A DNA stretch of 64,000 nucleotides from an uncultured Kiritimatiellota bacterium (GTDB lineage: Bacteria; Verrucomicrobiota; Kiritimatiellia; RFP12; UBA1067). The notes under the pieces were generated by a model. The model saw nothing but the letters and a program-made list of their open reading frames with translations, was not told the DNA's origin and did not search any database. The position numbers were made by a program, and so were the translations under genes. Each line of letters begins with the position of its first letter. Position 1 is the stretch's first letter. The DNA is taken from NCBI GenBank assembly GCA_934635385.1, contig CAKTZI010000007.1:40870-104869 (forward strand), in the 5' to 3' direction. Below are positions 54,101-60,678 of this stretch, in pieces.

Positions 54101-56225
54101 TGTTCGCGACCCGCCCATCGCCCGCCGTGCCGTCAAGCGGCGTCGTGACCACGCTCGCCACATCGAACGTCACCGCAAGTTCATCGCCCGGCTGAAGCGT
54201 GTCAAGATTCGTCGCGTCATACTCATGAAGCGTGTGCGACTGTCCGTCATAGACCCAGCTTCCGCTTTTCGCAGTCACCGTGATCTCCGTCGCGCTCCGC
54301 GTCACCGTAAGCGTACCGTAGACGGACGTAATCTCGTAGTTCGAGAGGTTCGTGTTTGCACCCGCCGCAAAACTGAACGTCGCCGAGGTCTGCCCTGCCT
54401 CGGTGCGCGAGGCGAAGTCCGAGTACACAAGCGACTCGCCGGCGACGATTCCGTCAACCGTGATGTCTTCCGCCGTCAGCGTGAGCGGTGTGCCATCGTA
54501 GGGTTTCGCCAGGCTCTTCGAGGTCAGCGTGACCGGCCGTGGCGTGATTCTGACGCCGACCGCGCCGACGACGGGCGCGTAGTTCGGCGCCGTGACCCTG
54601 TACCACACCTGCGTGTCACAGACGTCGTGGAACGTCGGCGACGTATCGCCCCAGTCATCGGCCACGCTCGCGCGGTACTGCACCGTCGGCGTCGTCAGCA
54701 AGCCATTCACCGACACGGCAACGCCATGCGCCGCGCCGTCGTAGACGTTCGTGTAACCGACCGCCGCAATTGCTCCGCTCGGCCCGACGGGTATCGGCGC
54801 GGCAACGACCGCAATCTTGCCCGTGACGACCGTGACCGCGTAATTCGCGAGGTCCGTCCCTTCTTGCGCCGCGTAATCGAACGTGTTCTCGACTTCGCCC
54901 TCGGCGACCGCCGTCACTGTCGCCCAGTTCGAGGTTGTCACGCCCTCACCCGCGACAAACCCTTGCCCACTTATTATAATATGTGGGAATGTGTGCACCG
55001 CCCCGTCGTACACGAAGTCGGTCTTCGTGCCAGAGGTCAGCGTGACAGGGCGCGGCGTGATTGTCACGGTTGCCCAGTTCGTGTAGGTGTTGTAGCCAGC
55101 TGCAGCGACCGTATACCAAACCGCTGTCGCGTCGCAGGCGTTCGTCAGCAAGAGGCTTTCGACGTAAGGGCCGTTCTTTGCGAGGGCGTACCTGATTGTC
55201 GGGTTCGCGACGCTCGTCACCTTGACCGAGATTCCATGTCCCTTTCCGTCATACACGCCCGAAGAACTGAAGCGGCTGTTCTTTCCGCCCGATCCGCCCG
55301 TGCCGTCATCGATTTCAATTTCATGCGAAGGAACGACAAACGTGGCCCTCAGCGTCGCACCGACCTGCGTGCCGTTCTTGGTCGTCTTGTGCGTCAAGAC
55401 GTAGTTCCCGCCCTTGCTCGGCGGTAGCCAACGATACACGCCCTCGTTCGTCGCCGTCTTCACGACTTCTCCGTTGACCGCGACCGTCGCCGTCGCGTTC
55501 GCGTCGCCCGACCACAAGTTGCTGTACGTGATGTCTTCGGCATGGTCGGTCTCGATTGACCCCTTCCCGGCGCGGGTATCGACCACCAGCTTGCCGCTCG
55601 TCGCGATCGACACGACCGACACATCCTCAATGACCGAGATGATCGGATAGGCGGTCTGGCTCATCGGATAGCCGTCCACAACGGCGACCGCCAAGAGCCG
55701 CTTCACTTTCGGGAGCGTCGCCTGGAACGGCCCCGTGTAGACGCGGCTCGCCGTCGTCGGCTCGGTGCCGTCCGTCGTGTAGTAGATCGTCGCCCCCGGC
55801 ATATCACAGTCGATTCGGCACAGCATCGACCCAGCCGTGCCGGTCTGCGTGCAGACGATGCGCACCGTCGGCCCCTCCGCGTAATACGTGCGCGTGAGCG
55901 TACCGCCGTGGGCGGTGTGATGCAACGTGTGAAGCCCTACACGTTCAGGTCGCCACGTCACCTGACCTTCGCCCGACGACGTCACGAGCGTCACGCCATC
56001 GGCCGTCACCTCGGCCGTCTCACTGGCAAACCGCGTATCCCAAGCAGCCCCGGAATACCGCACGTTTTGCGGTGGCCAATAACGCCCGAACGTCATGACG
56101 GCCTCATGCGCCCGCGTGTCAATCACCATTTTGCCGCTTGTGGAAGACGACACGACCGTCGCGCCTTGCACCGTCGCAAGGCTTGCCCACAGCGCGACAC
56201 CGCAACTTATCCATTTCCACGTCAT
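48177..56225 (-). CDS. Giant secreted MBG (YDG) repeat protein
   Basis: About 2,680 residues. The start was placed at ATG 56225, which has AAAGGA at ideal spacing; ATG 56240 is an alternative. A signal peptide is followed by beta-rich segments, one resembling the chitobiase C-terminal fold (GATIYYTTDGTEP). Then come roughly twenty MBG-type units marked by RPVTLTS, VYDGTPL and TVTP. The C-terminal 110 residues (WLDAYVDRFGGGDYEAAA through RFFKVEVEIR) form a separate domain. At least four short palindromes are inserted in frame. It begins within 20 bases of the RT stop, so it is probably read from the DGR transcript. A surface fibre or adhesin is likely. Confidence 0.75.
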   Translation of the reverse strand: MTWKWISCGVALWASLATVQGATVVSSSTSGKMVIDTRAHEAVMTFGRYWPPQNVRYSGAAWDTRFASETAEVTADGVTLVTSSGEGQVTWRPERVGLHTLHHTAHGGTLTRTYYAEGPTVRIVCTQTGTAGSMLCRIDCDMPGATIYYTTDGTEPTTASRVYTGPFQATLPKVKRLLAVAVVDGYPMSQTAYPIISVIEDVSVVSIATSGKLVVDTRAGKGSIETDHAEDITYSNLWSGDANATATVAVNGEVVKTATNEGVYRWLPPSKGGNYVLTHKTTKNGTQVGATLRATFVVPSHEIEIDDGTGGSGGKNSRFSSSGVYDGKGHGISVKVTSVANPTIRYALAKNGPYVESLLLTNACDATAVWYTVAAAGYNTYTNWATVTITPRPVTLTSGTKTDFVYDGAVHTFPHIIISGQGFVAGEGVTTSNWATVTAVAEGEVENTFDYAAQEGTDLANYAVTVVTGKIAVVAAPIPVGPSGAIAAVGYTNVYDGAAHGVAVSVNGLLTTPTVQYRASVADDWGDTSPTFHDVCDTQVWYRVTAPNYAPVVGAVGVRITPRPVTLTSKSLAKPYDGTPLTLTAEDITVDGIVAGESLVYSDFASRTEAGQTSATFSFAAGANTNLSNYEITSVYGTLTVTRSATEITVTAKSGSWVYDGQSHTLHEYDATNLDTLQPGDELAVTFDVASVVTTPLDGTAGDGRVANRITAVRVMRGDLDVSANYTLAFHPGTLAVTKRPVTLTSKSGAKVYDGTPLTVHEVTIGGGGFVGDDGATYTFTGSQTTKGTSKNTFAYVLKDGTNAAFYDITKVEGDLVVTAADISAGDNSDWQIVLGPSLAYTGLEQIQTLSSVTYKGLPLDCSITGNAQTDAGSYAMTLAGQGNFAGTHDVAWTIAPKSLSLTAGSGSRVYDGTPLMVGTVTAIGFVSGEGAEYECAGSQTNVGSSQNNVAAINWNANTKGSNYAVTKLPGTLAVTPRPVTLTSKSGTKVYDGTPLTAHEVTVGGDGFADGEGATYAFTGSQTAVGESENAFTYTLNANTAAGNYEITTANGTLTVTKASIGGEDGGESGAGDVPAGGLSKFDAAFVYDGEGHTIDTNALRAAFGAALVGAGETKVFYGVAAAGAAATGQETGGNSASGADAATGQEQVADLGVAATGAEKVADWREAAPVYTNAGEYVIWYKVTNPNYENFVHAAKVTITKRPVTLTSGTKLDFVYDGQPHGFPVLGKSENGFVSGEDVTTSNWATVTMVAEGEVANTFDYAPLDGTDLANYAVTVVTGKIAVIKATVGPGGGEEPGADDVPAGGVSKFDATFVYDGEGHTINTNALQAAFGAALVGESAVEYALDDGNAESGGRGAPALPWGTAPVYTNAGAYAIWYKVTNPNYEDFVHAAKLTITKRPVTVRSRNLTKPYDGTPLRLTADDIDVALTDGGQGLPALPEGEAFAYGDFAELTAAGETAATFTVSSGAGMQLTNYDLTIEFGTLTVTRATYPGQEPGGAGIAWSVASEAATWMYDGKPHGVALTGVPAGVTARLAGNEATDAGDYVATVTFDYDAANYEPPVAPAPLAWSITRRPLTLMAASKEKPYDGFPLAVRPGDITASGSGYADGECFDYFGFASITDVGETAATFSYRDSATAKVANYDVTVVGGQTLKVTVGGDQVSVTADSATWAYDGAEHRAATWRVENGDRLLAGHELRVAIDPASVIRTPADGPDGDGVVSNRFASVRIVEAATDTDRTRNYNLVLKEGVLKMTNACIRAAQVAGAGDVEKTYDGMATQVVVSAALLQPARVRYWADGAVATGATLPEEGVWSEEPPRFAHATNAVVWFTVTADYYNAYTGRVAVAIRPRPITLTTPTKTKTYDGAPLTFGADEVSVGGDGFAPGESFTFSDFAAITDAGRVPARCAYTAATSAALPAGRGDGAAATGTRLADYAVTEDWGTLTVRASADEITVTADSATWTYDGTAHRLPSYSAENADKLQPGDELAVDFAPESVVLTPEDGPDGDGVVSNVIASVRVLRHGTADVTRNYSLAWHPGVLRVTKARVTFDGEGSVDPSAFSTAATYDGTGHTAAVVPPALLTAPVTVRYGTAADDVASDAAPAFTNAGVHTVFYAIDARYYETYFGSATVTIAPRPVTLVSGGAEKVYDGTPLRCDAVRVKDGSPGFVAGEGFAATCSGALTDVGAMENLFDYALTGGALAGNYAVAKEYGWLRVTPATLDPGAVFGGGETDADGNPLCARVYNGAPQPFALAPAFGEPYRLSYALVPGDESAYSETAPTRTHVAEGDLTVYFKFLSPNYAPYYGKGTLRIVPKALTEAMVVADEDAAWFFDGTEKRPAVTVVDGDPNIATADDYTLAYSGRTGAGLFPVTVTGRNNYTGTVTKEFAILKRPVAPPVIPSRAYSGRLQKPTLTADARWTVVANPGGTDAGLYTNVVLRLANTADYKWKGLGEDEADWTGVFEIRKGANGWSTYPGIRSWTNGVEAASEPTGRARFGTLSVAYRRRGASVATETAVRPSAPGLYTARFWVEETKNYAGVGLAVPYEVDFEIFRGPDDPPTGSATTTTPVPVPYAWLDAYVDRFGGGDYEAAAHTTGANGVTLWASYVAGLDPTDAASRFTAKIAVGADGAPRVTWSPDLREAEPPRAYTVYGKPALGAAAWTPVTDANRGAMRFFKVEVEIR
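50473..50496. repeat. In-frame palindrome, type A, in the giant MBG gene
   Basis: GGGAG followed by the perfect 7-bp palindrome GGCCGCG-CTTGT-CGCGGCC. A similar shorter palindrome lies just upstream (50433-50451). On the coding strand it is read as a short ATSAALP-like peptide insert. Confidence 0.65.
50803..50826. repeat. In-frame palindrome, type A, in the giant MBG gene
   Basis: GGGAG followed by the perfect 7-bp palindrome GGTCGCG-CCTGT-CGCGACC. It has the same layout as 50473-50496 with compensatory changes in both arms. It encodes VATGATLP. Confidence 0.7.
51907..51932. repeat. In-frame palindrome, type B, in the giant MBG gene
   Basis: GGTAG followed by the 9-bp palindrome GGCGGGCAA-CCC-TTGCCCGCC. 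It is read in frame on the coding strand as GGQGLPALP. A covarying partner is at 52141-52166. Confidence 0.7.
52141..52166. repeat. In-frame palindrome, type B, in the giant MBG gene
   Basis: GGTAG followed by the 9-bp palindrome GGCGGGCGC-CCC-GCGCCCGCC. It has the same loop and flank as 51907-51932, with matched changes in both arms, and encodes GGRGAPALP. Confidence 0.7.
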
Positions 56226-56244
56226 CGTCAGTCCTTTCATCGAT

Positions 56245-57552
56245 TCATCTCCGTTGCTGAGACATCAAAGGCGGCAATCCGTCATCTTCGACAGAAACGT
56301 CTACCAACGCCGGATTGCCTATGTATTCGTCCCGTACAAGGCACGGGAACTGGAGATCGGCAGGGACTGCAGGCTGTTCCTGCGGTGCTGCGGAGCAGCA
56401 GAGGCGGAAGCCGTTGTCGTTGTTGTCGTTGGACGGGTTCCACCCATTGCGCTTGCCGGAACGGCAGTTGCCCGCATCGTTGTTATAACTTCCGCCACGC
56501 AACGCCCGGTTCTGCCCCTGTGCTTCTTGCCGACCCCCAAATTCTTCGTCACGGACGACGGCTCTTCGCAATCCGGCAGTCGCACCACAAGCAATGCACC
56601 CCGTCAGGGCCGTGACCCGTTCCTGCAGTGTCGCCTCCGAGATCATCCCCATTGCGAACAGCCGTTCGTAGCCTGCCGTCTTTCTCTGGAATCGCCGCCA
56701 GGCCCGACGCGAAAGGCGAACGCCATTCGGATAGACACGACGCCCCAGAAATCCCATGCCGTGACAGGTGCGGTTGATTTGCGGCTCGGCTTTCACCGTC
56801 AGCCCAAGGGTCTGCGCACTCCACTGGCAAATCTCGTCACGCAAGGCCCGCAGCAGTCCCTTGTCGTCAGACCAATAGACAAAATCATCCATGTAGCGCA
56901 CATAGTCAACGGCCTTGCCTTTCGCCGTCGTCGCATGGCCTTCGGCGACAAGGCGATCCAGTCGGTCCAGATACAGATTCGCCAGATGCTGGCTCGTCAG
57001 GTTCCCAATCGGCAATCCAAGGCCCGGCTTCGTCTGGTAGGTGTCCACAATGCGCCCAAACCAGCGGATGACGGCCTTGTCCTTGAAGCGCCGCGCCAGC
57101 ATCTGCATCACCCCCTCATGCGGAATCGTGTCAAAGAACTTTCTGAAATCGCATTTGAGATACCAGTCCCGGCGACGCGCATAGGTCTGCGCGCGCTGAA
57201 TCGCGGCCCACTGTCCCAAGCCACGGCGGCAGGCATAGGTCTGGTCGATGAGCCAGCGGTCGATGTAAGGTTCGCAGACGTTCATCAGCGCATGGTGCAG
57301 GACGCGCTCGCGAAAGGCCGCCGCGCAGATCTCGCGTTGCTTGGGTTCGTGAATGACAAACCGCCTGTAATCGCCAACCGCATAGCTTCCGTCGATAAGC
57401 CCCGCACGCAAGCGCGCAAGTTCCGCCCCCAAGTTGGCACGATAGACCCGCTGGTCCGGGCGTGCCGTCTTGCCCCGGCTCGCTTTCCAGAATGCCAAGC
57501 GCAAATTCTCCGGCTCGATGATCCGTTCAAAAAGTCCGCCAACTCGCCTCAT
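56245..57552 (-). CDS. DGR reverse transcriptase with in-frame template repeat at its C-terminus
   Basis: A 435-residue retroelement reverse transcriptase. Motifs in order: KCDFRKFFDTIPH (catalytic Asp), GLPIGNLTSQHLANLYLD, whose GNxxSQ is the diagnostic DGR variant, YVRYMDDF (catalytic YMDD) and GMGFLGRRV. The polymerase body ends near residue 340. The reading frame continues through the template repeat (residues about 345-388, rich in Asn: GSYNNDAGN, NPSNDNNDNG) and 45 further residues. It overlaps the HRDC gene by 4 bases (ATGA). It copies TR RNA with adenine-specific errors and transfers the cDNA to the VR of the upstream target. The only odd feature is the TR being translated. Confidence 0.93.
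   Translation of the reverse strand: MRRVGGLFERIIEPENLRLAFWKASRGKTARPDQRVYRANLGAELARLRAGLIDGSYAVGDYRRFVIHEPKQREICAAAFRERVLHHALMNVCEPYIDRWLIDQTYACRRGLGQWAAIQRAQTYARRRDWYLKCDFRKFFDTIPHEGVMQMLARRFKDKAVIRWFGRIVDTYQTKPGLGLPIGNLTSQHLANLYLDRLDRLVAEGHATTAKGKAVDYVRYMDDFVYWSDDKGLLRALRDEICQWSAQTLGLTVKAEPQINRTCHGMGFLGRRVYPNGVRLSRRAWRRFQRKTAGYERLFAMGMISEATLQERVTALTGCIACGATAGLRRAVVRDEEFGGRQEAQGQNRALRGGSYNNDAGNCRSGKRNGWNPSNDNNDNGFRLCCSAAPQEQPAVPADLQFPCLVRDEYIGNPALVDVSVEDDGLPPLMSQQRR
56388..56520 (-). repeat. DGR template repeat (TR), 133 bp
   Basis: It aligns without gaps to the VR at 58204-58336 (offset 1816). There are 118 identical and 15 different positions. Fourteen of the differences are at TR adenines (coding strand) and one at a guanine (56512). 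The Asn codons AAC/AAT cluster at the variable positions. The 27 bases at the 3' end (56388-56414) are identical to VR, as expected for the homing-initiation segment. It lies inside the RT reading frame, in the same phase as the VR in its gene. Confidence 0.93.
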
Positions 57553-58058
57553 GACGCCTCCGTCTCCTTCTGTTCGAGGTTCAGGACAGGCTGTGCCACC
57601 TCCTCCGGATGCGCTTCCTTGGCGAGAAGCCGCTCCGCGAACTTCTCGATGCGCGCATCGCCCACGCCCTCGATCTTGCGCAAATCGGCGAGACTTGGAT
57701 TCTCGGCCTTGGCAAGTTCGGCCAACTGCGCATCCGTCATCACGACATAGGGCTTCACGCCATCCGCCAGCGCAATGGCCTTGCGACGCTCCCGCAGCTT
57801 GGCGAATCGCGCGAACACCTCTGGCGAAAGGACTTCCCGATAGTCAACCTTGGGCACGGCGCGGTAAAACGGCAACGGGCTTCCGCCTCCGCTCCCCGCA
57901 CCCGTTCCGTCCAGCCATTCCACGCAGAACGTCCATCCCGCCGGAAACGCGGCACGCTCGACCTGAAGGACGCGGTGCGTACGCAGGAACACGTTCAGTT
58001 GCTCCTGTGCGACGCCGCTATCGTTCAGCGGAACAAGAAATGTGTTGAATTGTGACAT
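57549..58058 (-). CDS. HRDC-domain DGR accessory protein
   Basis: 169 residues between the target and RT genes. The first 90 residues are an alpha/beta domain without a clear match. Residues about 95-150 form an HRDC domain: LRERRKAIALADGVKPYVVMTDAQLAELA then LRKIEGVGDARIEKFAERLL, a helix bundle that binds nucleic acid in RecQ and RNase D. HRDC proteins are one of the known accessory types of DGRs, used in place of the Avd barrel. The stop overlaps the RT start (ATGA), implying coupled expression. A Gly/Ser-rich loop (GTGAGSGGGS) lies in the middle. Confidence 0.82.
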   Translation of the reverse strand: MSQFNTFLVPLNDSGVAQEQLNVFLRTHRVLQVERAAFPAGWTFCVEWLDGTGAGSGGGSPLPFYRAVPKVDYREVLSPEVFARFAKLRERRKAIALADGVKPYVVMTDAQLAELAKAENPSLADLRKIEGVGDARIEKFAERLLAKEAHPEEVAQPVLNLEQKETEAS

Positions 58059-58134
58059 CTCTTTTGCAGAACTATTTTGCGATTCTCTCTCTTTTCCCTG
58101 TCGTACGGTCGGCTTGTGACTTTCGCTCCGCTCA

Positions 58135-58149
58135 CCCCGCGCTGCGGGG
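58135..58149 (-). repeat. Hairpin downstream of the DGR variable repeat
   Basis: A perfect 6-bp stem CCCCGC/GCGGGG with a 3-base loop lies 55 bases past the 3' end of the VR on the target's transcript. Known DGRs use a DNA hairpin or cruciform after the homing-initiation site, usually closer. It lies in GCTCC/GCTCAC-rich sequence and may instead be a generic mini-hairpin repeat. There is no T-run, so it is not a terminator. Confidence 0.4.
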
Positions 58150-58195
58150 CCGTCACGCGCCGACCTTTCCCGAACTCCGTCTCATGAGGAACAGC

Positions 58196-59332
58196 CTACA
58201 GTCCTGCGGAGCAGCAGAGGCGGAAGCCGTAGTCGTTGACGTCGCTGGACGGGTTCCACCCAACGCGCTCGCCGGAACGGCAGTTGCCCGCAACGCTGAA
58301 ATAACTCCCGCCACGCAACGCCCGGGAATGCCCCTGCCTGTACCATTCCAAGCACCACTCGTACACATTGCCATGCATGTCATAAAGCCCCCAACGATTC
58401 GGCGCATACGAGCCGACGGTCGTCACGCCACCGCTGTAGCCGCCGCGCCCGTCGTTGACATTGCCGCTGTACCGGCCCAACGTCTTCAAATCATCTTCCG
58501 ATGAACCGCCGTTGTTGTAGTCGCTCGTCGTCCCCGCCCGACAGGCAAATTCCCACTGCGCCTCCGTCGGCAGATCGAGGGTCGTCAAGCCCGTCTTGGT
58601 TCGCAGGATGCCAATGACGCTCGTCGCATCGACCGCCGTCGAGTCGGGATAGAGCGCACCCGCCGACGTGCCGCGCAACAGATTATAGGAAAGACCCGCT
58701 TGCGCACGCGCGTCATTTGTATGATACAATGAATGCACACCTTCGCCGCCCGTCATCAGCATGAACTGTGCGCTCGTCACCTCAAAGACGCCGATGTAGT
58801 AAGGCTTGTCGATGTTGATTCCACTGATGCTCCCTTTTTCGATCCGCCGCAAGACGAGTTTCGTGGTCTTGTACTCGTCCGTCCATCCGCCCTTCGGCAC
58901 GGCGGCCAGGCACGAGACGGGCCAGCGTGTCGCGTTGGGTCCTCCCGACAGGTCGATGACATAGAAGAGGTCGTTGGTGATGGCCGCCGCGTCGTACTTG
59001 AGAAGCGAAACCGTCACCGTGACGTTCGAGGCGATGAGGTTTAGCCCGTCCGCCTCCGTACTCCACGTGATGCGGTGTCGTCCCGCGACGGTCGGCGGTA
59101 CTTCCAGGAAGTTCGTCGGCGTGTAGACCTTGCCCGTGTCGGTGTCCGTCACCTTGACGGCAATCGCCGTGTCCTCCGTATCCGCCCCCGTGATGGTGTA
59201 GTCGATGTCCACCATCCCGTTCCACGGATACCGCTGCCGAGCCGTGACGTCAGAGACGGTCGCGGCAAGAAGAGCCCTCGCCCCAGTTGCCACCAACAGA
59301 AGCCCTACTACTATCAGTCTTTTCATTTGCAT
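58196..59332 (-). CDS. DGR variable target: secreted FGE-sulfatase (C-type lectin fold) protein
   Basis: 378 residues with a signal peptide (ending near LLA). A beta-sandwich N-domain of about 100 residues follows (VSDVTARQRYPWNG, then HRITWSTEADG). The formylglycine-generating-enzyme-like domain comes next: GVFEVTSAQF, LDLPTEAQWEFACRAG, WGLYDMHGNVYEW and RALRGGSY. The domain ends with the VR. Catalytic Cys residues of true FGE are not evident, so it acts as a binding scaffold. It starts 20 bases after the RipA-like gene and is followed by the HRDC and RT genes. The ligand is unknown; a surface receptor for phage, host or neighbouring cells is likely. Confidence 0.9.
   Translation of the reverse strand: MQMKRLIVVGLLLVATGARALLAATVSDVTARQRYPWNGMVDIDYTITGADTEDTAIAVKVTDTDTGKVYTPTNFLEVPPTVAGRHRITWSTEADGLNLIASNVTVTVSLLKYDAAAITNDLFYVIDLSGGPNATRWPVSCLAAVPKGGWTDEYKTTKLVLRRIEKGSISGINIDKPYYIGVFEVTSAQFMLMTGGEGVHSLYHTNDARAQAGLSYNLLRGTSAGALYPDSTAVDATSVIGILRTKTGLTTLDLPTEAQWEFACRAGTTSDYNNGGSSEDDLKTLGRYSGNVNDGRGGYSGGVTTVGSYAPNRWGLYDMHGNVYEWCLEWYRQGHSRALRGGSYFSVAGNCRSGERVGWNPSSDVNDYGFRLCCSAGL
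58204..58336 (-). repeat. DGR variable repeat (VR), 133 bp
   Basis: It codes for the C-terminal 44 residues of the lectin-fold target and ends 5 bases before the stop codon. Compared with the TR the protein changes are Q to H, N to S, NND to FSV, K to E, and several N to V/S/Y. These are all in the ligand-facing loop expected for the C-type lectin fold. The conserved frame RALRGGSY, GNCRSG, GWNPS and GFRLCCSA is unchanged. Confidence 0.93.
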
Positions 59333-59352
59333 CTCTCATTTGAACAGGTTTA

Positions 59353-60171
59353 TTACAATCTTGGCGGAAGTACTTCTTTCTTAAGAGTGCTACTCGTTGC
59401 CAACCAGAAATACGACAACAATGCTAATACAACCTCTCCAACGATCACGCCCCACAACAATACACTATAAAGAATGTGTGATGGTGCAGGACAAAATCTC
59501 ACCTGCAAAAATGCGTGTATTCCAATCATTGCCCCCCAAACTGTTGCGAATACGAATCCCAGTAAAATATTAATTGCCGAAACGGAAAAATTCCCACCGC
59601 ACATACCCCACCAGTTTCGTTCTTGTTTTTTGTAGTCGGGAATCATCCACCATTTTCCGGCTACAATCTTTTCCCAATTCGTGATTCCACATTTGCAATA
59701 TGTCTGTCCCCACGCAATGAGCGCTTGCTCATAGACCTCCTGCCATGCCTTTGACCCTTTTGCCATTGCAACCCAAAGAGAAGCCAACAGAAAGCCAAAT
59801 GCAGCAATGGCCATCGCAAGAAAATTATCGATTGCGCTCTTACCTATTCCTTCCGATAGAATCTCCGACAAAACGAAACCGTACGCCGTGAAACACGAAA
59901 TGACAAAGGCCGAGATAAAGGCCGCACGTTTCCAAACGAGTTCAATCTCTAACTTCCGGCAATCCCAAAGCCGATTGTAAACATCCAAAGGGGAAACACT
60001 TGGCGATACCGACATGACCGCCCCCTTGTCAACAGAATACGTTATCGTCCTGTCGACTTTATGCGGCACATCAGCCACATGGGCACTAACAGAAACTATC
60101 TCATCATTCGAGTTCGACACCATCGCAGTTATCGAATCGAGAAAATCTTTTACTTCTTTACCAATTGTCAT
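59353..60171 (-). CDS. RipA-like multi-pass membrane protein
   Basis: 272 residues, lower GC than its neighbours. The first 80 residues are hydrophilic. A block DVYNRLWDCRKLEIELVWKR then leads into about four to five membrane helices (AFISAFVISCFTAYGFV, AMAIAAFGFLLASLWVAMA, LLGFVFATVWGAMIG, LLWGVIVGEVVLALLSYFW). The xLEIELxWKRAxxF block resembles RipA-family octameric membrane proteins; that is a motif-level resemblance only. It precedes the DGR target by 20 bases in the same direction and may be an anchoring or export partner, or an unrelated passenger gene. Confidence 0.5.
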   Translation of the reverse strand: MTIGKEVKDFLDSITAMVSNSNDEIVSVSAHVADVPHKVDRTITYSVDKGAVMSVSPSVSPLDVYNRLWDCRKLEIELVWKRAAFISAFVISCFTAYGFVLSEILSEGIGKSAIDNFLAMAIAAFGFLLASLWVAMAKGSKAWQEVYEQALIAWGQTYCKCGITNWEKIVAGKWWMIPDYKKQERNWWGMCGGNFSVSAINILLGFVFATVWGAMIGIHAFLQVRFCPAPSHILYSVLLWGVIVGEVVLALLSYFWLATSSTLKKEVLPPRL

Positions 60172-60200
60172 TTTTTTATCCTTTCCCGCACCTCTTTAAA

Positions 60201-60602
60201 CCACGGCCAACCACTTGGCGCAGAAAAGAAAGTGGCGTGCCTTCACATCGGGATGAGGCCCGCCACACATCTTGGGAAAAATGAAGTGGCGTGTCCCATG
60301 TCATCCACGTCTGTTCTGAGGCATCGCCAAACGCCTTTAGGAAACATGAATGATGAAACACGCCACATGTGAGTTACACACGTAGCGCGATCACCGTATT
60401 CCGCTTCCTTTTGTTTTGGCGAACTTTCAGAACAAGCGTCATACGCTGATTCGCGTACGCTGCACGGGTTAGGTTGCCCACCCCGCACATCTCCCGCTCC
60501 TCGGTTGCGAACGCGACAGCGCGCGTCCCTCCCAAGTGGGGAAGCCAGCCGTTTTTGGTACTACGACCGGTCTAAATGTTCTAATCTACCGTCAGGTCTT
60601 TC
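60201..60602. repeat. Dispersed non-coding repeat, copy A (about 400 bp)
   Basis: It aligns over its full length with 62605-63085 at roughly 85 percent identity by eye. Shared blocks include AAAGTGGCGTGCCTTCACAT, AACATGAATGATGAA, GCGTCATACGCTGATTCGCG and CTCCCAAGTGGGGAAGCCAG. AAGTGGCGTG occurs twice directly and once inverted (CACGCCAC). Frame-breaking differences between the copies argue against a protein. Confidence 0.75.
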
Positions 60603-60678
60603 CTTTCTTTGAATCTACGGCACAAGATTTTGCTCTCGCATCGGGCGAAGCACCCCCCGCCCGACAAAACTAGCGCGA

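Noticed and set aside
56245..57552. Group II intron or retron reverse transcriptase
   Set aside because: GNLTSQ at motif 4, a TR within the same ORF, an adenine-biased VR and the HRDC neighbour identify a DGR. No maturase domain, intron RNA or msr/msd region is seen.
58196..59332. Formylglycine-generating enzyme (sulfatase activator) function for the DGR target
   Set aside because: The domain is FGE-like, but the VR occupies the C-terminal core and no sulfatase gene is adjacent. Catalytic Cys residues are not apparent. A binding role fits better.
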